Of a stretch of 64,000 nucleotides of DNA, positions 23,702 to 35,794 are shown one piece after another. Each line of letters opens with the position of its first letter. The stretch's first letter is position 1. The position numbers and the translations under genes were made by a program. Source of the stretch: Petrolisthes cinctipes (taxonomy: Eukaryota > Arthropoda > Malacostraca > Decapoda > Porcellanidae); assembly GCA_033782935.1 (NCBI GenBank), contig JAWQEG010001547.1, forward strand, positions 201,001 through 265,000, in the 5' to 3' direction. A model generated the notes under the pieces. The model was not told the origin of the DNA. It saw nothing but the letters and a program-made list of their open reading frames with translations, and made no database searches.

Positions 23702-26700
23702 CCTCGGCCTGGAATATTTAGTTATTTACACGTGAAATGCCTGCCGTGCCTGGGCCTGGAATATTTAGTTATTTACACGTGAACTGCCTGCTGTGCCTGG
23801 CTACACGTGACGTGACACACAGTGAGTGCAGTACAGTGTGTGAGGACTGATCGGTGGATGGCGGCCTGGAATATTTAGTTTTTTACACGTGATCTGCCTG
23901 CCGTGCCTGACTACACGTGACATGCCACACAGTGAGTGCACTACAGTGTGTGAGGACCGGTCAGTGGATGGCGGCCCGGAATATTTAGTTATTTACACGT
24001 ATACTGCCTGCTGTGCCTGGCTACACGTGACGTGCCACATAGTGAGTGCAGTACAATGTGTGATGACCGATCAGTGGATGGCGGCCTGGAATATTTAGTT
24101 ATTTACACTTGAACTGCCTGCCGTGCCTGGCTACACGTGACGTGCCACACAGTGAGTGCAGTACAGTGTGTGAGGACCGGTCAGTGAATGGCGGCCTGGA
24201 ATATTTAGTTATTTACATGTGAACTGCCTGCCGAGCCTGGCTACACGTGACGTGACACACAGTGAGTGCAGTACAGTGTGTGAGGAACGGTCATTGGGTG
24301 GCGCCCTGGAATATTTAGTTATTTACACGTAAACTGCCTGCTGTGCCTGGCTACACGTGACGTGCTACATAGTGAGTGCAGTACAGTGTGTGAGGACCGG
24401 TCAGTATGTGGCAGCCAGGAATATTTAGTTGTTTACACATGAACTGTCTGCCGTGCCTGGCTACATGTGACGTGCCACACAGTGAGTGCAGTACAGTGTG
24501 TGAGGAACGGTCATTGGGTGGCGCCCTGGTATATTTAGTTATTTACACGTAAACTGCCTACTGTGCCTGGTTACATGTGACGTTCCACATAGTGAGTGCA
24601 GTACAGTGTGTGAGGACCAGTCAGTAGATGGCGGCCTGGAATATTTAGTTATTTACACGTGAACTGCCTGCCGTGCCTGGCTACACGTGACGTGCCACAC
24701 AGTGAGTGCAGTACAGTGTGTGAGGACCGGTCAGTGGATGGCGGTCTGGAATATTTAGTTATTTACACGTGAACTGGCTGCCGTGCCTCGGCCTGGAATA
24801 TTTAGTTATTTACACGTGAAATGCCTGCCGTGCCTGGGCCTGGAATATTTAGTTATTTACACGTGAACTGCCTGCTGTGCCTAGCTACACGTGACGTGAC
24901 ACACAGTGAGTGCAGTACAGTGTGTGAAGACTGATCGGTGGATGGCGGCCTGGAATATTTAGTTATTTACACGTGAACTGCCTGCCGTGCCTGGCTACAC
25001 ATGACGTGCCACACAGTGAGTGCACTACAGTGTGTGAGGACCGGTCAGTGGATGGCGGCCCGGAATATTTAGTTATTTACCCGTGAACTGCCTGCTGTGC
25101 CTGGCTACACGTAACGCGCCACACAGTGAGTGCAGTACAGTGTGTGAGGACCGGTCAGTGGATGGCGGCCTGGAATATTTAGTTATTTACACATGAACTG
25201 GCTGCCGTGCCTGGGCCTGGAATATTTAGTTATTTACACGTAAACTGCCTGCTGTGCCTGGCTACACGTGACGTGCCACATAGTGAGTGCAGTACAGTGT
25301 GTGAGGACCGGTCAGTAGATGGCGGCCTGGAATATTTAGTTATTTACACATGAACTGCCTGCCGAGCCTGGCTACACGTGACGTGACACACAGTGAGTGC
25401 AGTACAGTGTGTGAGGAACGATCAGTGGATGGCGGCCTGGAATATTTAGTTATTTACACGTGAACTGCCTGCCGAGCCTGGCTACACGTGACGTGACACA
25501 CAGTGAGTGCAGTACAGTGTGTGAGGAACGATCATTGGATGGCGGCCTGGAATATTTAGTTATTTACACGTGAACTGCCTGCCATGCCTGGCTACACGTG
25601 ACGTGCCACACAGTGAGTGTAGTACAGTGTGTAATGAACGGTCAGTGAATAGCGGCCTGGAATATTTAGTTATTTACATGTGAACTGCCTGCCGAGCCTG
25701 GCTACACGTGACGTGACACACAGTGAGTGCAGTACAGTGTGTGAGGAATGGTCAGTGGATGGCGCCCTGGCATATTTAGTTATTTACACGTGAACTGCCT
25801 GCCGTGCCTGGCTAAACGTGACGTGCCACACAGTGAGTGCAGTACAGTGTGTGAGGACCGGTTAGTGGATGGCGGCCTGGAATATTTAGTTATTTACACG
25901 TGAACTGCCTGCTGTGCCTGGCTACACGTGACGTGCCACATAGTGAGTGCAGTACAGTGTGTGAGGACCGATTAGTGGATGGCGGCCTGGAATATTTAGT
26001 TATTTACACGTGAACTGCCTGCCGTGCCTGGCTACACGTGACGTGACACACAGTGAGTAAACTACAGTGTGTGAGGACCGGTCAGTGGATGGCGGCACGG
26101 AATATTTAGTTATTTATATGTAAACTGCCTGCTGTGCCTGGCTACACGTGACGTGCCACATAGTGAGTGCTCTACAGTGTGTGAGGACCGGTCAGTATGT
26201 GGCAGCCAGGAATATTTAGTTGTTTACACATGAACTGTCTGCCGTGCCTGGCTACATGTGACGTGCACAGAGTGAATGCAGTACAGTGTGTGAGGAACGG
26301 TCATTGGGTGGCGCCCTGGAATATTTAGTTATTTACACGTAAACTGCTTGCTGTGCCTGGCTACACGTGACGTTCCACATAGTTAGTGCAGTACAGTGTG
26401 TGAGGACCAGTCAGTAGATGGCGGCCTGGAATATTTAGTTATTTACACGTGAACTGCCTGCCGTGCCTGGCTACACGTGACGTGACACACAGTGAGTGCA
26501 CTACAGTGTGTGAGGACCAGTCAGTAGATGCGGCCTGGAATATTTAGATATTTACACGTGAACTGGCTGCCGTGCCTGGGCCTGGAATATTTAGTTATTT
26601 ACACGTGAACTGCCTGCCGTGCCTGGCTACACGTGACGTGCCACACAGTGAGTGCAGTACAGTGTGTGAGGACCGGTCAGTGGATGGCGACCTGGAATAT

Positions 26701-26731
26701 TTAGTTATTTACATGTGAACTGGCTGCCGTG
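23702..26731. repeat. Middle satellite block with 3,030-bp HOR unit
   Basis: Related to the preceding unit. The length equals 25 full plus 6 truncated monomers minus 2, and both one-base deletions are visible (GTGCACAGAGTG near 26266 and GATGCGGCC near 26528). A second CCTCGGCC marker at 24787 shows an internal rearrangement of about 1,085 bp. No gene is present. Confidence 0.87.
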
Positions 26732-29323
26732 CCTCGGCCTGGAATATTTAGTTATTTACACGTGAAATGCCTGCCATGCCTGGGCCTGGAATATTTAGTT
26801 ATTTACACGTGAACTGCCTGCTGTGCCTGGCTACACGTGACGTGACACACAGTGAGTGCAGTACAGTGTGTGAGGTCTGATCGGTGGATGGCGGCCTGGA
26901 ATATTTAGTTTTTTACACGTGAACTGCCTGCCGTGCCTGGCTACACGTGACATGCCACACAGTGAGTGCACTACAGTGTGTGAGGACCTGTCAGTGGATG
27001 GCGGCCCGGAATATTTTGTTATTTACACGTATACTGCCTGCTGTGCCTGGCTACACGTGACGTACCACATAGTGAGTGCAGTACAATGTGTGATGACCGA
27101 TCAGTGGATGGCGGCCTGGAATATTTAGTTATTTACACATGAACTGGCTGCCGTGCCTGGGCCTGGAATATTTAGTTATTTACACGTAAACTACCTGCTG
27201 TGCCTGGCTACACGTGACGTGCCACATAGTGAGTGCAGTACAGTGTGTGAGGACCGGTCAGTAGATGGCGGCCTGGAATATTTAGTTATTTACACATGAA
27301 CTGCCTGCCGAGCCTGGCTACACGTGACGTGACAAACAGTGAGTGCAGTACAGTGTGTGAGGAACGATCAGTGGATGGCGGCCTGGAATATTTAGTTATT
27401 TACACGTGAACTGCCTGCCGAGCCTGGCTACACGTGACGTGACACACAGTGAGTGCAGTACAGTGTGTGAGGAACGATCAGTGGATGGAGGCCTGGAATA
27501 TTTAGTTATTTACACGTGAACTGCCTGCCATGCCTGGCTACACGTGACGTGCCACACAGTGAGTGCATTACAGTGTGTAAGGAACGGTCAGTGAATAGCG
27601 GCCTGGAATATTTAGTTATTTACATGTGAACTGCCTGCCGAGCCTGGCTACACGTGACGTGACACACAGTGAGTGCAGTACAGTGTGTGAGGAATGGTCA
27701 GTGGATGGCGCCCTGGAATATTTAGTTATTTACACGTGAACTGCCTGCCGTGCCTGGCTACACGTGACGTGCCACACAGTGAGTGCAGTACAGTGTGTGA
27801 TGACCGGTCAGTGGATGGCGGCCTGGAATATTTAGTTATTTACACGTGAACTGCCTGCTGTGCCTGGCTACACGTGACGTGCCACATAGTGAGTGCAGTA
27901 CAGTGTGTGATGACCGATCAGTGGATGGCGGCCTGTAATATTTAGTTATTTACACATGAACTGCCTGCCGAGCCTGGCTACACGTGACGTGCCACACAGT
28001 GAGTGCAGTACAGTGTGTAATGAACGGTCAGTGAATAGCGGCCTGGAATATTTAGTCATTTACATGTGAACTGCCTGCCGAGCCTGGCTACACGTGACGT
28101 GACACACAGTGAGTGCAGTACAGTGTGTGAGGAATGGTCAGTGGATGGCGCCCTGGCATATTTAGTTATTTACACGTGAACTGCCTGCCGTGCCTGGCTA
28201 CACGTGACGTGCCACACAGTGAGTGCAGTACAGTGTGTGAGGACCGGTCAGTGGATGGCGGCCTGGAATATTTAGTTATTTACACGTGAACTGCCTGCTG
28301 TGCCTGGCTACACGTGACGTGCCACATAGTGAGTGCATTACAGTGTGTGATGACCGATCAGTGGATGGCGGCCTGTAATATTTAGTTATTTACACGTGAA
28401 CTGCCTGCCGTGCCTAGGCCTGGAATATTTAGTTATTTACACGTGAACTGGCTGCTGTGCCTGGGCATGGAATATTTAGTTATTTAAACATGAACTGCCT
28501 GCTGTGTTTGGCTACACGTGACGTGCCACACAGTGAGTGCAGTACAGTGTGTGAGGACCGATTAGTGGATGGCGGCCTGGAATATTTAGTTATTTACACG
28601 TGAACTGCCTGCCGTGCCTGGCTACACGTGACGTGACACACAGTGAGTAAACTACAGTGTGTCAGGACCGGTCAGTGGATGGCGGCACGGAATATTTAGT
28701 TATTTACATGTAAACTGCCTGCTGTGCCTGGCTACACGTGACGTGCCACATAGTGAGTGCAGTACAGTGTGTGAGGACCGGTCAGTATGTGGCAGCCAGG
28801 AATATTTAGTTGTTTACACATGAACTGTCTGCCGTGCCTGGCTACATGTGACGTGCCACACAGTGAGTGCAGTACAGTGTGTGAGGAACGGTCATTGGGT
28901 GGCGCCCTGGAATATTTAGTTATTTACACGTAAACTGCTTGCTGTGCCTGGCTACACGTGACATTCCACATAGTGAGTGCAGTACAGTGTGTGAGGACCA
29001 GTCAGTAGATGGCGGCCTGGAATATTTAGTTATTTACACGTGAACTGCCTGCCGTGCCTGGCTACACGTGATGTGACACACAGTGAGTGCACTACAGTGT
29101 GTGAGGACCAGTCAGTAGATGGCGGCCTGGAATATTTAGATATTTACACGTGAACTGGCTGCCGTGCCTAGGCCTGGAATATTTAGTTATTTACACGTGA
29201 ACTGCCTGCCGTGTCTGGCTACACGTGACGTGCCACACAGTGAGTGCAGTACAGTGTGTGAGGACCGGTCAGTGGATGGCGCCCTGGAATATTTAGTTAT
29301 TTACATCTGAACTGGCTGCCGTG
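26732..29323. repeat. Middle satellite block with 2,592-bp HOR unit
   Basis: Between CCTCGGCC markers at 26732 and 29324; equals 21 full and 6 truncated monomers exactly. It shares the TTTTTTACACG / ACGTATACT / ACAATGTGTGATG series with its neighbours. No gene is present. Confidence 0.87.
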
Positions 29324-32300
29324 CCTCGGCCTGGAATATTTAGTTATTTACACGTGAAATGCCTGCCGTGCCTGGGCCTGGAATATTTAGTTATTTACAC
29401 GTGAACTGCCTGCTGTGCCTTGCTACACGTGACGTGACACACAGTGAGTGCAGTACAGTGTGTGAGGACTGATCGGTGGATGGCGGCCTGGAATATTTAG
29501 TTTTTTACACGTGAACTACCTGCCGTGCCTGGCTACACGTGACATGCCACACAGTGAGTGCACTACAGTGTGTGAGGACCGGTCAGTGGATAACGGCCCG
29601 GAATATTTAGTTATTTACACGTATACTGCCTGCTGTGCCTGGCTACACGTGACGTGCCACATAGTGAGTGCAGTACAATGTGTGATGACCGATCAGTGGA
29701 TGGCGGCCTGGAATATTTAGTTATTTACACGTGAACTGCCTGCCGTGCCTGGCTACACGTGACGTGCCACACAGTGAGTGCAGTACAGTGTGTGAGGACC
29801 GGTCAGTGAATGGCGACCTGGAATATTTAGTTATTTACACGTGACCTGCCTGCCGATCCAGGCTACACGTGACGTGACACACAGTGAGTGCACTACAGTG
29901 TGTGAGGACTGGTCAGTGGATGGTGGCCCAGAATATTTAGTTATTTACACATAAACTGCCTGCCGTGCCTGGCTAAACGTGACGAACCACATAGTGAGTG
30001 CAGTACAGTGTGTGATGACCGATCAGTGGATGGCGCCCTGGAATATTTAGTTATTTACACATGAACTGCCTACGGTGCCTGACTACACGTGACGTGCCAC
30101 ACAGTGAGTGCAGTACAGTGTGTGAGGACCGGTCAGTGAATGGCGGCCTGGAATATTTAGTTTTTTACATGTGAACTGGCTGCCGTGCCTGGGCCTGGAA
30201 TATTTAGTTATTTACACGTGAAATGCCTGCCGTGCCTGGGCTTGGAATATTTAGTTATTTACACGTGAACTGCCTGCTGTGCCTGGCTACACGTGACGTG
30301 CCACACAGTGAGTGCAGTACAGTGTGTGAGGACCGATCGGTGGATGGCGGCCTGGAATATTTAGTTATTTAAACGTGAACTGCCTGTTGTGCCTGGCTAC
30401 ACGTGACGTGACACACAGTGAGTGCACTACAGTGTGTGAGGACCGGTCAGTGGATGGCGGCCCGGAATATTTAGTTATTTACACGTAAACTGCCTGCTGT
30501 TCCTGGCTACACATGACGTGCCACATAGTGAGTGCAGTACAGTGTGTGAGGACCGGTCAGTAGATGGCGGCCTGGAATATATAGTTATTTACACGTGAAC
30601 TGCCTGCCGTGCCTGACTACACGTGACGTGCCACACAGTGAGTGCACTACAGTGTGTGAGGACCGGTCAGTGGATGGCGGCCCGGAATATTTAGTTATTT
30701 ACCAGTGAACTGCCTGCTGTGCCTGGCTACACGTAACGCGCCACACAGTGAGTGCAGTACAGTGTGTGAGGACCGGTCAGTGGATGGCGGCCTGGAATAT
30801 TTAGTTATTTACACATGAACTGGCTGCCGTGCCTGGGCCTGGAATATTTAGTTATTTACACGTTAACTACCTGCTGTGCCTGGCTACACGTGACGTGCCA
30901 CATAGTGAGTGCAGTACAGTGTGTGAGGACCGGTCAGTAGATGGCGGCCTGGAATATTTAGTTATTTACACATGAACTGCCTGCCGAGCCTGGCTACACG
31001 TGACGTGACACACAGTGAGTGCAGTACAGTGTGTGAGGAACGATCAGTGAATAGCGGCCTGGAATATTTAGTTATTTACATGTGAACTGCCTGCCGAGCC
31101 TGGCTACACGTGACGTGACACACAGTGAGTGCAGTACAGTGTGTGAGGAATGGTCAGTGGATGGCGCCCTAGAATATTTAGTTATTTACACGTGAACTGC
31201 CTGCCGTGCCTGGCTACACGTGACGTGCCACACAGTGAGTGCAGTACAGTGTGTGAGGACCGGTCAGTGGATGGCGGCCTGGAATATTTAGTTATTTACA
31301 CGTGAACTGCCTGCTGTGCCTGGCTACACGTGACGTGCCACATAGTGAGTGCAGTACAGTGTGTGATGACCGATCAGTGGATGGCGGCCTGTAATATTTA
31401 GTTATTTACATGTGAACTGCCTGCCGTGCCTAGGCCTGTAATATTTAGTTATTTACACGTGAACTGGCTGCCGTGCCTGGGCATGGAATATTTAGTTATT
31501 TACACGTGAACTGCCTGCTGTGCCTGGCTACACGTGACGTGCCACACAGTGAGTGCAGTACAGTGTGTGAGGACCGGTCAGTGAATGGCGCCCTGGAATA
31601 TTTAGTTATTTACACGTGAACTGCCTGCCGTTCCAGGCTACACGTGACGTGACACACAGTGAGTGCACTACAGTGTGTGAGGACTGGTCAGTGGATGGTG
31701 GCCCAGAATATTTAGTTATTTACACATAAACTGCCTGCCGTGCCTGGCTAAACGTGACGAGCCACTTAGTGAGTGCAGTACAGTGTGTGATGACCGAACA
31801 GTGGATGGCGCCCTGGAATATTTAGTTATTTACACGTGAACTGCCTGCGGTGCCTGACTACACGTGACGTGCCACACAGTGAGTGCAGTACAGTGTGTGA
31901 GGACCGGTCAGTGAATGGCGGCCTGGAATATTTAGTTTTTTACATGTGAACTGGCTGCCGTGCCTGGGCCTGGAATATTTAGTTATTTACACGTGAAATG
32001 CCTGCCGTGCCTGGGCTTGGAATATTTAGTTATTTACACGTGAACTGCCTGCTGTGCCTGGCTACACTTGACGTCCCACACAGTGAGTGCAGTACAGTGT
32101 GTGAGGACCGATCGGTGGATGGCGGCCTGGAATATTTAGTTATTTACACGTGAACTGCCTGTTGTGCCTGGCTACACGTGACGTGACACAAAGTGAGTGC
32201 ACTACAGTGTGTGAGGACCGGTCAGTGGATGGCGGCCCGGAATATTTAGTTATTTACACGTAAACTGCCTGCTGTGCCTGGCTACACGTGACGTGCCACA

Positions 32301-33823
32301 TAGTGAGTGCAGTACAGTGTGTGAGGACCGGTCAGTAGATGGCGGCCTGGAATATATAGTTATTTACACGTGAACTGCCTGCCGTGCCTGGCTACACGTG
32401 ACGTGCCACACAGTGAGTGCACTACAGTGTGTGAGGACCGGTCAGTGGATGGCGGCCCGGAATATTTAGTTATTTACCCGTGAACTGCCTGCTGTGCCTG
32501 GCTACACGTAACGCGCCACACAGTGAGTGCAGTACAGTGTGTGAGGACCGGTCAGTGGATGGCGGCCTGGAATATTTAGTTATTTACACATGAACTGCCT
32601 GCCGAGCCTGGCTACACGTGACGTGACACACAGTGAGTGCAGTACAGTGTGTGAGGAACGATCAGTGGATGGCGGCCTGGAATATTTAGTTATTTACACG
32701 TGAACTGCCTGCCGAGCCTGGCTACACGTGACGTGACACACAGTGAGTGCAGTACAGTGTGTGAGGAACGATCAGTGGATGGAGGCCTGGAATATTTAGT
32801 TATTTACACGTGAACTGCCTGCCATGCCTGGCTACACGTGACGTGCCACACAGTGAGTGCAGTAGAGTGTGTAAGGAACGGTCAGTGAATAGCGGCCTGG
32901 AATATTTAGTTATTTACATGTGAACTGCCTGCCGAGCCTGGCTACACGTGACGTGACACACAGTGAGTGCAGTACAGTGTGTGAGGAATGGTCAGTGGAT
33001 GGCGCCCTGGAATATTTAGTTATTTACACGTGAACTGCCTGCCGTGCCTGGCTACACGTGACGTGCCACACAGTGAGTGCAGTACAGTGTGTGAGGACCG
33101 GTCAGTGGATGGCGGCCTGGAATATTTAGTTATTTACACGTGAACTGCCTGCTGTGCCTGGCTACACGTGACGTGCCACATAGTGAGTGCAGTACAGTGT
33201 GTGATGACCGATCAGTGGATGGCGGCCTGTAATATTTAGTTATTTACACGTGAACTGCCTGCCGTGCCTAGGCCTGGAATATTTAGTTATTTACACGTGA
33301 ACTGGCTGCCGTGCCTGGGCATGGAATATTTAGTTATTTACACGTGAACTGCTTGCTGTGCCTGGCTACACGTGACGTGCCACACAGTGAGTGCAGTACA
33401 GTGTGTGAGGACCGATCAGTGGATGACGGCCTGGAATATTTAGTTATTTACACGTGAACTGCCTGCCGTGCCTGGCTACACGTGACGTGACACACAGTGA
33501 GTAAACTACAGTGTGTTAGGACCGGTCAGTGGATGGCGGCACGGAATATTTAGTTATTTACATGTAAACTGCCTGCTGTGCCTGGCTACACGTGACGAGC
33601 CACATAGTGAGTGCAGTACAGTGTGTGAGGACCGGTCAGTAGATGGCGGCCTGGAATATTTAGTTATTTACACGTGAACTGCCTGCCGTGCCTGGCTACA
33701 CGTGACGTGACACACAGTGAGTGCACTACAGTGTGTGAGGACCAGTCAGTAGATGGCGGCCTGGAATATTTAGTTATTTACACGTGAACTGGCTGCCGTG
33801 CCTGGGCCTGGAATATTTAGTTA
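29324..33823. repeat. Middle satellite block interrupted on the right by a Helitron
   Basis: From the CCTCGGCC marker at 29324 to the next at 35929, less the 1,971-bp Helitron, is 4,634 bp. This is exactly 37 full and 12 truncated monomers. It contains a second run of the GTTCCAGG and GGCCCAG variants (about 31630-31700). No gene is present. Confidence 0.87.
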
Positions 33824-33858
33824 CTAGCTGCTCCGCCGCCCTTCGGGCGGCTAGGAGC
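33824..33858 (-). other. Helitron 3' terminus: hairpin and CTAG
   Basis: Plus-strand 33830-33858 folds with arms GCTCC+GCCGCCC and GGGCGGC+GGAGC, a TTC loop and a 2-base TA bulge (12 pairs). On the minus strand it is followed by AG and then CTAG. This matches the termination hairpin of Helitrons. Confidence 0.85.
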
Positions 33859-33901
33859 CGCTAGCTCCTGCGGAGGGCTGGCGGCCTGCGGCCGCCCTTC
33901 C

Positions 33902-33918
33902 ACCGCCCTTCGGGCGGT
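33902..33918. other. Second GC-rich hairpin near the Helitron 3' end
   Basis: ACCGCCC (33902-33908) and GGGCGGT (33912-33918) pair around TTC. It repeats the CCGCCCTTCGGGCGG core of the terminal hairpin about 65 bp inside the element, so it may be a duplicated or back-up terminator. Confidence 0.7.
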
Positions 33919-33941
33919 TTGGAGCAGATCGGGTGGTGGGT

Positions 33942-34026
33942 GGATAGAAGGAAGGGAAGGAGGGAAGGAAGGGGGAGAGGGAGGGATGGTTTAGTGGTTA
34001 GATAAAATAAATGGATGGATGGATGA
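33942..34026. repeat. Purine-rich and ATGG simple repeats
   Basis: A purine run of GGAA/GGGA type (to about 33989) and then ATGG repeats (34011-34026), inside the Helitron. It is low-complexity sequence with no coding potential. Confidence 0.85.
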
Positions 34027-34240
34027 TTAGTAATAGAGGTGGGTGGGTGAATAATTGGAGGTATTAGTCGTTTTTAAATGTTTATTATATCAATCTTTCT
34101 CCCTCATTCAATAACTCCATCATTCTAATATTAGCATAATTAATAATATTTCCTTCTTTTTCTATTAATTGCGTCACTAAGCATTTTACTGAAGTGCCTC
34201 CTGGTAAACGACATTTTTCACGACTCCGGTTGACGACAAT

Positions 34241-35070
34241 AAATATGGCAATATTGAAAATCAATTTGACAAAAGTGAAACTCTATAGGACAATAATGAG
34301 AATCAATATGACAATGGTGTTTGATACTGGAGCAGGAATCAAGAGCTCAAGAAAATATAGTACAAAATATTGGTATTTATTGAAAGAATTACCGTTTTCC
34401 CGGTAGTTTGCCCAGGTTAGGTCCCGGTAGTCTGATGCGGTTTAGGTAAGGTCAGGTAAGGTAACGTCAGGCTAATTTCAAAATGCCCCATTTGAATATG
34501 CCCTATCTTGGCAATAATGAAAATCAATTAGACAAAACTGAAACTCAATAGGACAATACTGAGATTCAATATGACAATGGTGTTTGATACCGTAGCAGGA
34601 ATCAAGACGTCAAGAAAATAAGTTACAAAAATATTCTACCAATCAGAAAATAAATATGGCAATAATGAAAATCAATTTGACAAAACTGAAACTCTATAGG
34701 ACAATACTGAGAATCAATATGACAATGGTGTTTGATACTGGATTACAAAAATATTCTACCAATCTGAAAATAAATATGGCAATAATGAAAATCAATTTGA
34801 CAAAAGTGAAACTCTATAGGACAATAATGAGAATGAATATGACAATGGTGTTTGATACTGGAGCAGGAATCAAGAGCTCAAGAAAATAATGTACAAAAAT
34901 ATTGGTAATTATTGAAAGAATTACCGTTTTCCTGGTAGTTTGCCCAGGTTAGGTCCCGGTAGTTTGGCCAGGTTAGGTGCCGGTAGTCTGATGTGGTCTA
35001 GGTTAGGTTAGGTAAGGTCAGGTAAGGTCAGGCTAATTTCAAAATGCCCCATTTGAATATGCCCTATCTT
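34241..35070. repeat. Tandem repeats inside the Helitron
   Basis: Four copies of a core of about 100-120 bp start near 34241, 34511, 34652 and 34772 (marker GGCAATAATGAAAATCAA; the last two are 120 bp apart). Copies 1 and 4 also carry a distal part with ATTACCGTTTTCC, GGTCCCGGTAGT, AGGTAAGGTCAGG and ATGCCCCATTTGAATATG. Each core is itself an imperfect double of a shorter unit. The small frames here are by-products of the repeats and show no recognisable protein. Confidence 0.85.
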
Positions 35071-35731
35071 GGAAATGGGGCATTTGTGGAGGAAATGCCA
35101 TAGAAGAAAATAGTCTTAGAATGGTCTAAATAAGTGGGTAATGAAGGTAGAAAAACGGTATGCAATAACGGTAATTCATTCAATATTTACCAAAATATTA
35201 TACCAATATGGTAGAAATCAATCATAGAAATGGATAAAATGTAATAATATAGGTAAACGACAATATACTTACTGAGATAAGGCATAAACAAATCGAATAA
35301 TATCCGTGCTGTAGCCTTAAATTATGTTCATGAGCTGTTGATTTCTGGACCAGTATCCGATAATTTAATAATAGAATACGTGTTCTCATTTTTAAGGGTA
35401 ACTACTTTATTACTCATGGCGCTGCTGTACGCAAACCAATGAACCTAGGAAGCTTTAGTTTACAGATTCTGGTGTGTAAAATCAAGCTCTACAAGTCTGT
35501 AAGAAAAAATTTACCTAAATGAAACTTTAAAATTGACCGTGTTTTTGCGAAAGGCTGAACTGTGGTATGGTGATTCCGTAGATTTTTCCCCTGTAATTTA
35601 TTATTATTTCGCTAGCACGTTTCGTTATATGTGGTTTCGTTGTATGACCCCCCCTAAACCTGAACGGGATCAAGACTCACCTACATGCAAATTTTGAGGA
35701 CACAAAGTTGGACGGTTTAGGCGTGCATCGC

Positions 35732-35733
<2 letters not shown>
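35071..35733. other. Helitron interior, AT-rich, no gene seen
   Basis: AT-rich unique sequence without a long frame. The last 100 bases before the CA run (for example GCGTGCATCGCGG near 35721) read, on the minus strand, as the 5' subterminal part of the Helitron. Confidence 0.6.
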
Positions 35734-35766
<33 letters not shown>

Positions 35767-35794
35767 GAGAGAAGCTTGGCTTTATGTATATAGA
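35734..35794 (-). other. Helitron 5' terminus with CA/GT microsatellite
   Basis: A run of AC dinucleotides (35734-35763) is followed by GAGAGAAGCTTGGC and TTTATGTATATAGA. On the minus strand this is the Helitron start TCTATATACATAAAGCC followed by a GT run. The base preceding it on that strand is A, as expected. Confidence 0.8.

Larger units (their letters stand above)
33824..35794 (-). mobile_element. Non-autonomous Helitron (minus strand)
   Basis: This 1,971-bp interruption of the satellite reads, on the minus strand, from TCTATATACATAAAGCC at its 5' end to ...AGCTAG at its 3' end. A strong GC-rich hairpin lies 2 bases before the terminal CTAG. Flanks are A on the 5' side and T on the 3' side, and the satellite resumes with no duplication or loss (GTTA, element, TTTACACG; the empty monomer reads GTTATTTACACG). 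TC start, hairpin plus CTRR end and insertion between A and T without a target duplication are the defining signs of canonical Helitrons. Marker spacing confirms the length: GTAAAC from 33501 to 37200 less 1,971 is 1,728, the size of the next HOR step. There is no Rep/helicase frame, so it is non-autonomous. The interior holds tandem repeats and simple sequence. Confidence 0.88.

Noticed and set aside
1..33823. Repeated short open frames of 60-70 codons on the plus strand (for example 4630-4812, 6239-6430, 20983-21192) with near-identical peptides
   Set aside because: They are translations of the satellite and recur at HOR spacing (5,811 and so on). A 110-bp period shifts frame at each monomer and every frame meets a stop, so there is no sign of selection for coding.
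34194..34889. Two small frames of 70 and 77 codons inside the Helitron
   Set aside because: They consist of the internal tandem repeat read through, rich in repeated N-M-T / K-I-N type words, with no recognisable domain.
34985..35030. TTAGG-like arthropod telomere repeat (GGTTAGGTTAGGTAAGG)
   Set aside because: Only two clean units, with the rest degenerate AGGTAAGGTC. It is part of the Helitron's internal repeat, also present in weaker form near 34440.
35560..35794. 3' tail of a non-LTR (RTE-like) retrotransposon ending in a CA run and TATATAGAT
   Set aside because: It looked so at first. The opposite end has a hairpin plus CTAG and the insertion is exactly A/T without target duplication, so the same bases read better as the 5' end of a minus-strand Helitron.
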